27,258 bases of DNA from Verrucomicrobia bacterium UBA1629. Its GTDB lineage: Bacteria > Verrucomicrobiota > Kiritimatiellia > RFP12 > UBA1067. Under the pieces are notes generated by a model that was given only the letters and a program-made list of their open reading frames with translations, was not told where the DNA came from and did not search any database. Shown here in pieces: positions 1 to 7,961 of this stretch (positions are counted from its first letter, which is position 1; each line of letters opens with the position of its first letter). Position numbers and translations under genes: made by a program. The stretch covers positions 1-27,258 of the forward strand of contig DCMF01000124.1 in assembly GCA_002321305.1 (NCBI GenBank). Reading direction: 5' to 3'.

Positions 1-1318
1 TCTGCCGGAACTCGATCAGCACGTCCGGCTTGAGCTTCTGCAGGCGCGCGCGGACGTCTTTCATCAGGCGGTCGACCGCCGCCGGCAGGGAGCGGATGTC
101 GCGCCCGGCATAGCCGTCCGCAACCGCCGGATCGCCGCTCGCGGGGATCTGGAACAGGTCGATGAAGTCGAGCTTCAGCCCGTCGAACCCCCAGTCGCCG
201 ACGATCCGCTCATACGTGCGGATCAGGTACTCGCGCACTTCGGGAAAGCGCGGATCGAGCACGCCGAGACGCCCCGGCGACGCCGTGCCGCTCACGGAGA
301 GGCACTTGTCCTTGAACCGCGCCCACGCCCTGGATTCGTCGCCCACGAACGGCACGGACAGCCAGACCAGGTAGCGGAGGCCGGCGGCCTGCACCTTCGC
401 GACGTGCGCCTTGATGTCGGGGAAGCGCGACGGCGCCGGGAGCCAGTCGCCCGTGGCGGAATAGAACGTCGCGCTGTCGACCTTCTGCCAGCCGTCGTCG
501 AGGATCATCGCCTTCATGCCGAGGGAGGCGGCGAGGACGGCCTCCTTTTCAAGCGCCTCGGCGGAGACGTCCTGCAGATAGGCGTACCACGTCGAGTAGA
601 GCGGATCGAACGCGGCCTCGGGCACCTTCGCCGGCGTCAGGCCGTTGACGCGGACGATCCAGTCCGTGCAGTCGCGCACGGCGTCGGGGAACGGACGCCC
701 TCGCCGGTCGAGGAGGACGGTCGCAGAGTAGGACTTCATCGTGCGCACGGGCTTCTCGAAGAACTCGAAACGCGCCGTCAGCTCGCACGTCCGGTCATCC
801 GCGTACAGCCCCCACTTCGTCTCCTCGAAGGCTTCCGAACACGCCATGGCGACGGGCGCCGTCCCCTGCGCGTTGAAGCCGACGGCAATGGGCGTGTTGT
901 GCGCCAGCGCGGACACGTTGAGGCACCACCCGCACCAGAGCTTCGGACGCAGGTGGAAGCCGTCCTTCTCATGGTCGTTGATCCAGACGTTCTGGACGCC
1001 CGCGCCGGACGTGACGAGGAAGACGCCGAAATGCGGCGGCAGGGCCTCCTCAACCGAAGTCAGCCGCACGGTGACGGCGTCGCGTCCACCGTCCGTGCCG
1101 CACGTCACGTCGAACGTCCAGCCGCCGGGCGCGTCGCAGACGATGTCGCCCCGCGCGCCGAGCGCGGTCGTGAACGACTTCACGACCTTCATCTTGCCCT
1201 CCATGTCCGCCGCATCTGCGGCGTTCGTCACGGACAGGGCGACCAGCGCAAAAGCGGCGCGCAGGGCCGCCCAGGACGCCCGTTTTTCAACCTCTGCTTT
1301 TCTCGCGTAAAACATCAT
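1..1318 (-). CDS. Secreted alpha-galactosidase, GH36-like (3' end beyond window)
   Basis: Probable exo-acting alpha-galactosidase that removes terminal alpha-galactosyl units outside the cytoplasm. About 439 codons are visible and the frame is still open at base 1, so the C-terminus is missing. The N-terminus is a signal peptide: a charged stretch (KAEVEKR) followed by a hydrophobic run ending near ADA at about residue 37. The GH36/melibiase barrel signatures are DDGW (D274-D275), the phrase LDPRFPEVREYL, and KLDF with the candidate nucleophile D384. The acid/base Asp should lie past the left edge. Two ATGs lie in tandem (1318 and 1315), six bases from a TATAAT box, so the mRNA may be leaderless; no Shine-Dalgarno is possible. 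GH27 or GH31 is less likely, because DDGW together with KLDF is the GH36 pattern. Substrate specificity cannot be read from the sequence. Confidence 0.85.
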   Translation of the reverse strand, partial: MMFYARKAEVEKRASWAALRAAFALVALSVTNAADAADMEGKMKVVKSFTTALGARGDIVCDAPGGWTFDVTCGTDGGRDAVTVRLTSVEEALPPHFGVFLVTSGAGVQNVWINDHEKDGFHLRPKLWCGWCLNVSALAHNTPIAVGFNAQGTAPVAMACSEAFEETKWGLYADDRTCELTARFEFFEKPVRTMKSYSATVLLDRRGRPFPDAVRDCTDWIVRVNGLTPAKVPEAAFDPLYSTWYAYLQDVSAEALEKEAVLAASLGMKAMILDDGWQKVDSATFYSATGDWLPAPSRFPDIKAHVAKVQAAGLRYLVWLSVPFVGDESRAWARFKDKCLSVSGTASPGRLGVLDPRFPEVREYLIRTYERIVGDWGFDGLKLDFIDLFQIPASGDPAVADGYAGRDIRSLPAAVDRLMKDVRARLQKLKPDVLIEFRQ

Positions 1319-1333
1319 GCGCATATTATATCA
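1319..1333 (-). promoter_or_regulatory. Extended -10 promoter of alpha-galactosidase gene
   Basis: On the minus strand this reads TGA-TATAAT-ATGCGC, with the -10 hexamer at 1330-1325. It is one of eight copies of the same arrangement in the window. The ATG at 1318 is six bases past the -10 box, which is where transcription should start. Confidence 0.7.
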
Positions 1334-1426
1334 TATTCTTCCTTATATATGGCGCAAAATTCGCTTATATTTTGCGCACCCCGAAACGCCGCCCCAAACC
1401 CCTCAAGCCGACGGAAACGACCCCTG

Positions 1427-2348
1427 TTACGCGCGGGTCACGGCCTTTCGCGCAAGTTGGTCGATCGCCACCGGGCGCATGCCCTTGTAGACGATCTCGA
1501 CCGCGCCTGAACCGGCAATCAACTGCGCAAGGCGGTTGAGCACACAGGCATCAGACCGCAGCATCTTCTTCTCGCCCGGCAAATAGGGCCAGTTGGCGGG
1601 CGCGAGCATCAGCAGATTGCCGGCCGCGCAGACGTCGAACAGCTTGCCGCCCGGCTTGTAAAGCGGCGAGAACCCCTTGTTCGCGAGCGTGATGACGCGG
1701 AAGCCGGCGGCAAAGGCGCGGCGGGCGATTTCGCGTTCGCCCTCGCTGATGCACGGCGAGACCAAGACCGCGCGTATCGACATAGCCCTCGGCAAAAAGA
1801 GGTCCGGGGCTTTTCTGCCCCGGCGCAGCCGCACACCGCGCCTCTCGCGCGCCCTCGACCAAGGCAACGCCATCCGCGCGCCGCACGTCCTGTTGCGCCT
1901 CGGCTGAAAAGCCGAGGAGATCCCATTAGAGCTTCGTCGCGCCGCCCTTGAACCCGCGCAAGGCAATGCCAAGCGGTTTCTTGGGCGGCAGCCTTCGGAC
2001 AACCCGCACGACCCAATGAACATGGTCGGGCATGACGCACACGCCCAGCACGTCGATTTCGGGTGTAAACGCGGGCAATCGCCGCATCAGCGCCTCGATT
2101 TGAGCCCCTAACGCGCTCAACGAGGCAAACGCCCCCTTCCGCTCATCGAAGCACAACCGCCCCAGCAGACGGCTCTTTCGGTCGGCGAGCGTCAGCGTGA
2201 TCTGATAGGCGCCTTTCCCGCAATAGTCCCAGTTGCGGCATCGCCGCCCCATGCGGCGAATCACGTCGCGCATCTGCGCACCCGTGTCTTCGTCGTAGTG
2301 CCAGCCCGGCGGCAGCGTGGGGAAACGAGCCGACGCCGCATTTTCCAA
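1427..2348 (-). pseudogene. Decayed RAYT (Y1/IS200-like) transposase with Rossmann-like C-terminal domain
   Basis: Remnant of a REP-associated tyrosine transposase of the long type found in gut Bacteroidetes and PVC bacteria. The N-terminal part (2348-1926, TTG start) carries the Y1 transposase fold with the metal-binding PDHVH motif and the family phrase GIALRGFKGGATK. A TAA at 1928-1926 interrupts the frame; past it the same frame continues with family-like WDLLGF and then LFAEGYVDT. Near 1770 homology jumps to another frame, which begins MSIRAVLVSPCISEGE and continues to 1427 as the DprA/lysine-decarboxylase-like C-terminal domain (GFSPLYKPGG, CAAGNLLMLAP). The block that normally lies between these parts is missing. 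The gene therefore has an in-frame stop, a frameshift and an internal deletion. It does not start with the promoter motif seen at its neighbours. Confidence 0.8.
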
Positions 2349-2350
2349 AA

Positions 2351-2365
2351 TTAGGTCAGACCTAA
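2351..2365. repeat. Perfect palindrome flanking the RAYT remnant
   Basis: Seven-base arms TTAGGTC and GACCTAA are separated by a single A. The palindrome lies between the 3' end of the TPR gene and the start of the RAYT remnant. RAYT genes are typically bordered by REP-type palindromes, so this may be one end of that element. It could also act as a weak terminator for the TPR operon, although no clean T-run follows. Confidence 0.5.
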
Positions 2366-2367
2366 AA

Positions 2368-4269
2368 TTAGAATTTCTTCGGCTCGGGGCTTTCCATCAG
2401 GATCCTCTCGGCCGCCGCGACGAGCGCCGGGTCGGCGAAGAGCGTCGTGACGACCGTCGCATAGCCGCGCGCCCCGTGGACGTCGCCCTTCGCCAAGGCG
2501 TTCTGCGCGAGCGCGAGATACGCTTCGCCGCGCGCCGCCGGATGCCCCGCATTCAGCGTCACGGCGCTCTTCAGCGTCTCTTCCGCCGCCGCGTGTTCGC
2601 CCGCGCGGCATTCCAGCTTGCCGAGGGCCAGCGCGGCGGCCGCCGCCGACTCCGTCTTCACCGGCTCGGCCAGCGCCTTTCGGTAGGCGTCGATCGCCGC
2701 CGTGAAGGACTGGCGCGACTCCTCGCAGCGCCCCAGCATCGTCCAGCCTGCCTGCCGCCATTCCGGCGCCTTCTCCGCGACCAGCGCCTTCGCGCAGGTC
2801 GCCGCCGCCTCGCCGCCGAGCAGCTCGCCGACCGCGTGGATGCGCGCCGCGCTCATGCGCGCGCACGCCCCTTCCCGCACGAGCTGCGCGTAGGCGGCCT
2901 TGGCGGAGTCGGTGCGCCCGTTCTTCAGGTCGTCCTCGGCGATCATCAGCCGCGCCTCGCGCGCCTCGGCGAGCCCCAGTCCCAGCCTCAGCGCCTCGGC
3001 GAGAAAGCCCGTCGCCTCGGCCGCGTGGCCGAGGCGCATCGCCGCGACGCCGCGCCAGTAGAGCGCGCTCGCCCGCTGCGCCGCGAGCCGTCCCGTCGCG
3101 AGGGCCTCCGCGAGCAGCAGTTCGGCCTTCGCCCAGTCGCCCGCGCGCGCGGCGGACATCGCCCGCGCATACAGGGCCTGCGCCGCCTCGTCCGTCTGCG
3201 GATGCGCCTGGGCGATGCGCGCGTATTCGGCGTCGGCCTCGGCGCGCCGGCCGCCCTTCTCGTAGATCCACGCGAGCCGCAGGGCGTCCGCCGCCGTGCC
3301 CGCCGCCGCCGCGCGCCGCGCCGCCTCGACGGCCTTCGCCGTGTCGTCCGCCGCGACCGCCGCCGAGAACTCCAGCCGCGCGAGCTGCAGGCCGGCGTCC
3401 GCGCGGTAGCGGCCCTCCGGGTAGTCGTCCAGGTACTTGCGGAAGAGGGCGCGCGCCGTCTCGCCGCCCTCGGTCTGCGCCGCGCAGCACGCCTTCACGT
3501 AGGCGAGATCGTCCGTCTTCCCCGCACCGCACGCGGCCGCCGCGTCGGCGTAGCGGCCCTCCGTGTAGTCGCACCAGACGGACAGCGTCTGCGCCTCGGC
3601 GGCGTGCGCGCCCTTCGGGAACATCTTGCGGTAGCGGCGGAAGAGGCTGCCCGCCTCGCCGTACTTCTTCTCGCGGTAGCTGACCGACGCCGCGAGGAAG
3701 AGCGCGTCGTCCGCAAGCGCGCTCCCGCCGAACGCGATGCCCAGGAGGATCTCCACGCCCTTGCGCCGCGTCGCCGGATCGTCCGCGTTCGTCAGCAGCG
3801 AGCCGCGCCGCAGGTCGGCATAGGCGGCGTAGCGGCCCTTCGGCTCCGCCGCCACGCACCGCCGCAGGATCTCCGCGTCGTTGCGCGCGACGCCGAGATG
3901 GTAGAGGGCCGCCGCGCGCACGGACGGCGCGACGCGGTCGGTGTCGAGCGCCGCGAGCCGCCGCAGCCGCTCGTCGCCCGTCGCGCCGAGCGCGAGCTGG
4001 AGGCGCGCCGCCCCCGCGTACTTCGAGTCGGGCGTCTTCTCGACGAGCGCGGCGTAGTGGCGCGCTGCGTCGTCCGCCTGCCCCGTCGCCCGCGCACATT
4101 CCGCGAGGCGGTAGGACAGCTCGTCCGCCGCGATCGACGCCTCCCCGACAAGCGCACGGTATTCGACGTCGGCGGCCGCGTAGTCGCCCCTGTTGAAGAG
4201 GCGGTCGGCCATCGCCAGCCGGTCGGACGGCAGGACGGACAGCGCCGCGAGGAGGAGGCCGAGCGTCAT
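2368..4269 (-). CDS. Periplasmic tetratricopeptide-repeat protein coupled to ExbB/ExbD
   Basis: A 633-residue protein built almost entirely of helical TPR-like repeats. Recurrent patterns include ADRLFNRGDYAAADVEY, LAECARATGQADDAARHY and LFRRYRKMFPKGAHAAEA, spaced about 34-36 residues apart. A short hydrophobic N-terminus (MTLGLLLAALSVLPSD) suggests export. The reading frame is open further upstream, but the ATG at 4269 overlaps the exbD stop as ATGA and directly precedes the signal peptide, so this start is preferred. TPR proteins next to ExbB/ExbD or Tol-Pal genes (CpoB/YbgF type) usually act as periplasmic scaffolds linking proton-driven motors to envelope assembly. That role is inferred from context, and no enzymatic domain is visible. 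It is the last gene of the ppdK unit. Confidence 0.8.
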   Translation of the reverse strand: MTLGLLLAALSVLPSDRLAMADRLFNRGDYAAADVEYRALVGEASIAADELSYRLAECARATGQADDAARHYAALVEKTPDSKYAGAARLQLALGATGDERLRRLAALDTDRVAPSVRAAALYHLGVARNDAEILRRCVAAEPKGRYAAYADLRRGSLLTNADDPATRRKGVEILLGIAFGGSALADDALFLAASVSYREKKYGEAGSLFRRYRKMFPKGAHAAEAQTLSVWCDYTEGRYADAAAACGAGKTDDLAYVKACCAAQTEGGETARALFRKYLDDYPEGRYRADAGLQLARLEFSAAVAADDTAKAVEAARRAAAAGTAADALRLAWIYEKGGRRAEADAEYARIAQAHPQTDEAAQALYARAMSAARAGDWAKAELLLAEALATGRLAAQRASALYWRGVAAMRLGHAAEATGFLAEALRLGLGLAEAREARLMIAEDDLKNGRTDSAKAAYAQLVREGACARMSAARIHAVGELLGGEAAATCAKALVAEKAPEWRQAGWTMLGRCEESRQSFTAAIDAYRKALAEPVKTESAAAAALALGKLECRAGEHAAAEETLKSAVTLNAGHPAARGEAYLALAQNALAKGDVHGARGYATVVTTLFADPALVAAAERILMESPEPKKF

Positions 4270-4679
4270 TTCGCCGCGCCCTCGGTCGCGAGCGAGAAGT
4301 TCCAGACGTCCGCCGCGCGGCACGTGTCGATCACCTCGACCAGCGTCTCGTACTTCGTCTCGCGGTCGGCGCGGATGATGACCGGCTGGCCCGGATAGAA
4401 CTTCGAGATGCGCTGAAGCCGCGCCTTCAGGTCGGCGCGCGTCCACGTCGCGCCGTTGACGCGCACCGTGCCGTCCTTCGCGAGGTTCACGATGATCTCG
4501 CCCGGCAGGCGTTCCGGCTCGCTCGCCGTCTCCGCGCTCGGCAGCTTGATCGAGATCTCGCTCTCCCACTGGGAGAAGACGCTGACCGTGACGAAGAAGC
4601 AGAGGAGGAGGAAGATGACGTCGAGCATCGACGTCAGCGCCAGCGCGGGCGCCTTGGAGCGTGGCGTGTCGAAGCTCAT
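4266..4679 (-). CDS. exbD: ExbD/TolR-family proton-channel subunit
   Basis: A 137-residue protein of the ExbD/TolR family. It has a short cytoplasmic N-terminus, one transmembrane segment (about residues 13-36, LTSMLDVIFLLLCFFVTVSVF) and a periplasmic domain that ends in the family pattern QPVIIRADRETKYETLVEVIDTC. Asp20 at the start of the membrane helix matches the essential protonatable Asp of ExbD and TolR. The ATG at 4679 overlaps the exbB stop (ATGA), and its own stop overlaps the start of the TPR gene in the same way. All three genes are therefore translationally coupled. ExbD and TolR cannot be told apart from sequence alone; no TonB, TolA, TolB or Pal is present nearby. Confidence 0.9.
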   Translation of the reverse strand: MSFDTPRSKAPALALTSMLDVIFLLLCFFVTVSVFSQWESEISIKLPSAETASEPERLPGEIIVNLAKDGTVRVNGATWTRADLKARLQRISKFYPGQPVIIRADRETKYETLVEVIDTCRAADVWNFSLATEGAAK

Positions 4680-5179
4680 TTCCGGGCCGCTCCGACGGCG
4701 ATTTCCTCGCACGCCTCCTCCAGCTCGGCGATGCGCTTCGCGCAGCGGCGGCGGAAGAAGGCGTAGGCGACGAGCGCGGGAATGGCGACCGCGAGGCCGA
4801 AGATCGTCGTCACGATCGCCTGCGAGACGCCCTGCGCGAGCACGACCGGCTTCGCGCCGGCGGAGACGTCGCTCGCGATGCCGCCGAAGGCCTGGAACAT
4901 GCCCAGCACCGTGCCGAGGAGGCCGACGAGCGGCGCGACCGCCGCGATGTCCGCGAGCCAGTCCACGGCCGCGTTCGCGCGCGCGGCGATGCGCTTGCCC
5001 TCCGCCGCGAGATCCTTCGCCGTCTGCAGCCGCCGCAGGGCGGACGGCACGAAGACGAAGCGCATCTGCGCGATCCAGAGGTAGAGGACGACCGCGAGGG
5101 CGAAGACGGAGATTCCCGCCAGGACCCACATCAGGGGTCCGCCATACGCCCAGGCCTGTCCAAAGGTTATGTCGTTCAT
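4676..5179 (-). CDS. exbB: ExbB/TolQ/MotA-family proton-channel subunit
   Basis: A 167-residue inner-membrane protein with the three-helix ExbB/TolQ layout: segment 1 at about residues 16-37, segment 2 at 77-98 (VAPLVGLLGTVLGMFQAFGG) and segment 3 at 120-142 (AIVTTIFGLAVAIPALVAY). The second and third helices hold the conserved MotA/TolQ/ExbB signatures. With ExbD it should form a proton-driven motor that energises an outer-membrane or periplasmic process. The chosen ATG at 5179 follows a G-rich ribosome site (GGGGGGCGGAC), and a GTG at 5197 is the alternative. Only 14 bases separate it from the ppdK stop, so it is probably transcribed with ppdK. Confidence 0.9.
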   Translation of the reverse strand: MNDITFGQAWAYGGPLMWVLAGISVFALAVVLYLWIAQMRFVFVPSALRRLQTAKDLAAEGKRIAARANAAVDWLADIAAVAPLVGLLGTVLGMFQAFGGIASDVSAGAKPVVLAQGVSQAIVTTIFGLAVAIPALVAYAFFRRRCAKRIAELEEACEEIAVGAARK

Positions 5180-5193
5180 GTCCGCCCCCCGAT

Positions 5194-7836
5194 TCACTTG
5201 CGCAGGGCCGCCTGGGCCGCCGCAAGGCGCGCGATCGGCACGCGGTACGGCGAGCAGCTCACGTAGTCGAGCCCGATCCGGTGGCAGAACTCGACCGACG
5301 TCGGGTCGCCGCCGTGCTCGCCGCAGATGCCGCAGTGGAGCTTCGGGTTCACGGGCTTGCCGAGCGCCAGCGCCATCTCCATGAGCTTGCCCACGCCGAC
5401 CTGGTCGAGCTTCGCGAACGGGTCGTTCTCGAAGATCTTCGCGTCGTAGTACGCCGTGAGGAACTTGCCCGCGTCGTCGCGCGAGAAGCCGTAGGTCATC
5501 TGCGTGAGGTCGTTCGTGCCGAAGCAGAAGAAGTCGGCCTCCTTCGCCATCTCGTCGGCCGTCAGCGCCGCGCGCGGAATCTCGATCATCGTGCCGACCT
5601 CGTAGGCCAGCTTCACGCCCGCGTCCGCAATCTCGGCGTCCGCCGCCTCGACGACGATGTCCTTGACGAACTTCAGCTCCTTGCGCTCGCCCGTGAGCGG
5701 AATCATGATCTCCGGCTTCACCGTCCAGTCCGGATGGCGCTTCTGCACGTTGATCGCCGCGCGGATGACGGCGCGCGTCTGCATGCGCGCGATCTCCGGG
5801 TAGGTGACGGCGAGGCGGCAGCCGCGGTGGCCCATCATCGGGTTGAACTCGTGGAGGCCCTCGATGATCTCCTTGATGCGGGAGACCGGCTTGTTCTGCG
5901 CCTTCGCGAGCAGCTGGATCTCGTCCTCTGTGTGCGGCACGAACTCGTGCAGCGGCGGGTCGAGGAAGCGGATCGTGACGGGCTCGCCCTCCAGCGCCTC
6001 GTAGAGCTGCTCGAAGTCGTCCTGCTGGTACGGCAGGATCTTCGCGAGCGCGATGCGGCGCTCCTCCTCGGTGTCGGAGCAGATCATCTCGCGGAACGCC
6101 GCGATGCGGTCAGCCTCGAAGAACATGTGCTCCGTGCGGCAGAGGCCGATGCCCTCCGCGCCGAGCTCGCGCGCCTTCTTCGCGTCGCGCGGCGTGTCGG
6201 CGTTCGTGCGCACCTTCAGGCGGCGGAACTTGTCGGCCCACGCCATGATGCGGCCGAACTCGCCGGCGATCGTCGCGTCGACCGTCGTGATGACGCCGTC
6301 GTAGATGTTGCCGGTCGAGCCGTCGATCGAGAGCCAGTCGCCCTCCCGGAACGTCTTGCCGCCCAGGGTGAACCGCTTGTTCTCCTCGTCCATCGCGATC
6401 TCCTGGCAGCCCGACACGCAGCACGTGCCCATGCCGCGCGCGACGACCGCCGCGTGGGACGTCATGCCGCCGCGCACCGTGAGGATGCCCTGCGCCGACT
6501 TCATGCCCTCGATGTCCTCCGGCGAGGTCTCCAGCCGCACGAGCACGACCTTCTCGCCGCGCTTCTTCCACGCCTTGGCGTCGTCGGCCGTGAAGACGAC
6601 CTTGCCGCACGCCGCGCCCGGCGACGCGGGGAGGCCTCGCCCCATGACCTTGCCCTTCTTGAGCGAGGCGGCGTCGAACTGCGGGTGGAGGAGCGTGTCG
6701 AGGTTGCGCGGCTCGATCATGAGCACGGCCTCCTCCTCGGTGCGCATGCCCTCGTCGACGAGGTCGCAGGCGATCTTCAGCGCGGCCTTCGCCGTGCGCT
6801 TGCCGTTGCGCGTCTGGAGCATGAAGAGCTTCCGGTTCTCGATCGTGAACTCCATGTCCTGCATGTCGCGGTAGTGGGCCTCCAGCTTCGCGCAGATCTC
6901 CTGGAACTGCGCGAAGCACTCCGGCATCACCTCGGCCATCTTCGCGATCGGCATCGGCGTGCGCACGCCCGCGACGACGTCCTCGCCCTGCGCGTTCATG
7001 AGGAACTCGCCCATCAGCCGCTTCTCGCCCGTCGCCGGGTCGCGCGTGAAGGCGACGCCCGTGCCCGACTCGTCGTTCAGGTTGCCGAACGCCATCATCT
7101 GCACGTTGACCGCCGTGCCCCAGCTGTACGGGATGTCGTTGTCGCGGCGGTAGACGTTCGCGCGCGGATTGTCCCAGCTGCGGAAGACGGCCTTGATCGC
7201 GCCGAGCAGCTGCTCCTTCGCGTCGGACGGGAAGTCCGCGCCGATCTTCGCCCGGTATTCCGCCTTGAACTGGCCCGCGAGTGCCTTGAGGTCGTCGGCC
7301 GTCAGCTCGACGTCGAGCTTGACGCCCTTCTTCGCCTTCAGCTCGTCGATGAGCTTCTCGAAGTGCTTCTTGCCGACCTCCATCACGACGTCGGAGTACA
7401 TCTGGATGAAGCGGCGGTAGCAGTCCCACGCCCAGCGCGGGTTCCTCGTCTGCTCGGCGAGCGACTCGACGACCGTCTCGTTGAGGCCGAGGTTCAGGAT
7501 CGTGTCCATCATGCCGGGCATCGACGCGCGCGCGCCGGAGCGGACGGAGACGAGGAGCGGGTTCCGGGCGTCGCCGAACTTCTTGCCGGCGGACTTCTCG
7601 AGCTTGTCGATGTACGCCATCACCTGCGCCAGGATGTCGTCGCCGATCTTCTTGCCGTCGTCGTAGTAGCGCGTACACGCCTCGGTCGTGATCGTGAAGC
7701 CCTGCGGCACCGGGAGGCCGAGCCCCGCCATTTCCGCGAGGTTGGCGCCCTTGCCGCCGAGGAGCTCGCGCATGTTCGCATTGCCTTCGGTCTGCCCCGC
7801 GCCGAAGAAATAAACGTACTTCTTGTCCGTGTTCAT
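5194..7836 (-). CDS. ppdK: Pyruvate, phosphate dikinase
   Basis: An 880-residue cytoplasmic enzyme that interconverts pyruvate + ATP + Pi with PEP + AMP + PPi. Length and domain order match the family. The N-terminal nucleotide-binding domain has GLPVPQGFTITTEA and VRSGARASMPGMMDTILNLG. The central swivelling domain has the phosphorylatable His461 in GGMTSHAAVVARGMG. The C-terminal TIM-barrel has GHRGCRLAVTYPEIARMQTR, GTMIEIPRAALTADEM, CFGTNDLTQMTYGFSRDD and the catalytic Cys838 in CGICGEHGGDP. The ATG at 7836 has an upstream AAGGCG and gives the usual N-terminus (YVYFFGAG). It sits directly after buk-pta but has its own promoter behind a terminator. In fermenters this enzyme often runs glycolytically, using PPi. 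The pyruvate/PEP step links logically to acetyl-phosphate production by the adjacent genes. Confidence 0.98.
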   Translation of the reverse strand: MNTDKKYVYFFGAGQTEGNANMRELLGGKGANLAEMAGLGLPVPQGFTITTEACTRYYDDGKKIGDDILAQVMAYIDKLEKSAGKKFGDARNPLLVSVRSGARASMPGMMDTILNLGLNETVVESLAEQTRNPRWAWDCYRRFIQMYSDVVMEVGKKHFEKLIDELKAKKGVKLDVELTADDLKALAGQFKAEYRAKIGADFPSDAKEQLLGAIKAVFRSWDNPRANVYRRDNDIPYSWGTAVNVQMMAFGNLNDESGTGVAFTRDPATGEKRLMGEFLMNAQGEDVVAGVRTPMPIAKMAEVMPECFAQFQEICAKLEAHYRDMQDMEFTIENRKLFMLQTRNGKRTAKAALKIACDLVDEGMRTEEEAVLMIEPRNLDTLLHPQFDAASLKKGKVMGRGLPASPGAACGKVVFTADDAKAWKKRGEKVVLVRLETSPEDIEGMKSAQGILTVRGGMTSHAAVVARGMGTCCVSGCQEIAMDEENKRFTLGGKTFREGDWLSIDGSTGNIYDGVITTVDATIAGEFGRIMAWADKFRRLKVRTNADTPRDAKKARELGAEGIGLCRTEHMFFEADRIAAFREMICSDTEEERRIALAKILPYQQDDFEQLYEALEGEPVTIRFLDPPLHEFVPHTEDEIQLLAKAQNKPVSRIKEIIEGLHEFNPMMGHRGCRLAVTYPEIARMQTRAVIRAAINVQKRHPDWTVKPEIMIPLTGERKELKFVKDIVVEAADAEIADAGVKLAYEVGTMIEIPRAALTADEMAKEADFFCFGTNDLTQMTYGFSRDDAGKFLTAYYDAKIFENDPFAKLDQVGVGKLMEMALALGKPVNPKLHCGICGEHGGDPTSVEFCHRIGLDYVSCSPYRVPIARLAAAQAALRK

Positions 7837-7875
7837 GTCTTTTTCGCCTTGTCTTTCTTGTTTCAGTTTCAATTG

Positions 7876-7890
7876 GCGCGAATTATAGCA
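7876..7890 (-). promoter_or_regulatory. Extended -10 promoter of ppdK operon
   Basis: On the minus strand this reads TGC-TATAAT-TCGCGC, with the -10 hexamer at 7887-7882. Transcription should begin near 7875, giving a leader of about 39 bases before ppdK. A weak TTTACG lies 18 bases upstream of the -10 box. The preceding T5 belongs to the pta terminator. Confidence 0.8.
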
Positions 7891-7931
7891 AAAACGGACG
7901 GCCTCCGTAAAGATTTCGCCAAGGCCGTCCG
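7888..7931 (-). terminator. Rho-independent terminator of buk-pta
   Basis: On the minus strand, downstream of the pta stop, CGGACGGCC (7931-7923) and GGCCGTCCG (7903-7895) form a perfect nine-base-pair stem with a 19-base loop. GTTTTTGC follows immediately. The U-tract runs straight into the extended -10 box of ppdK. Confidence 0.8.
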
Positions 7932-7961
7932 CGCGATCGCGATGGAAGGGTCGTGCGGCGG

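Noticed and set aside
404..1510. A 368-codon plus-strand frame
   Set aside because: Low-complexity Arg-rich translation opposite the alpha-galactosidase, which has GH36 motifs on the minus strand.
2368..4569. Longer version of the TPR protein starting at 4569
   Set aside because: The extra 100 codons overlap exbD in another frame. The ATG at 4269 begins the signal peptide and overlaps the exbD stop.
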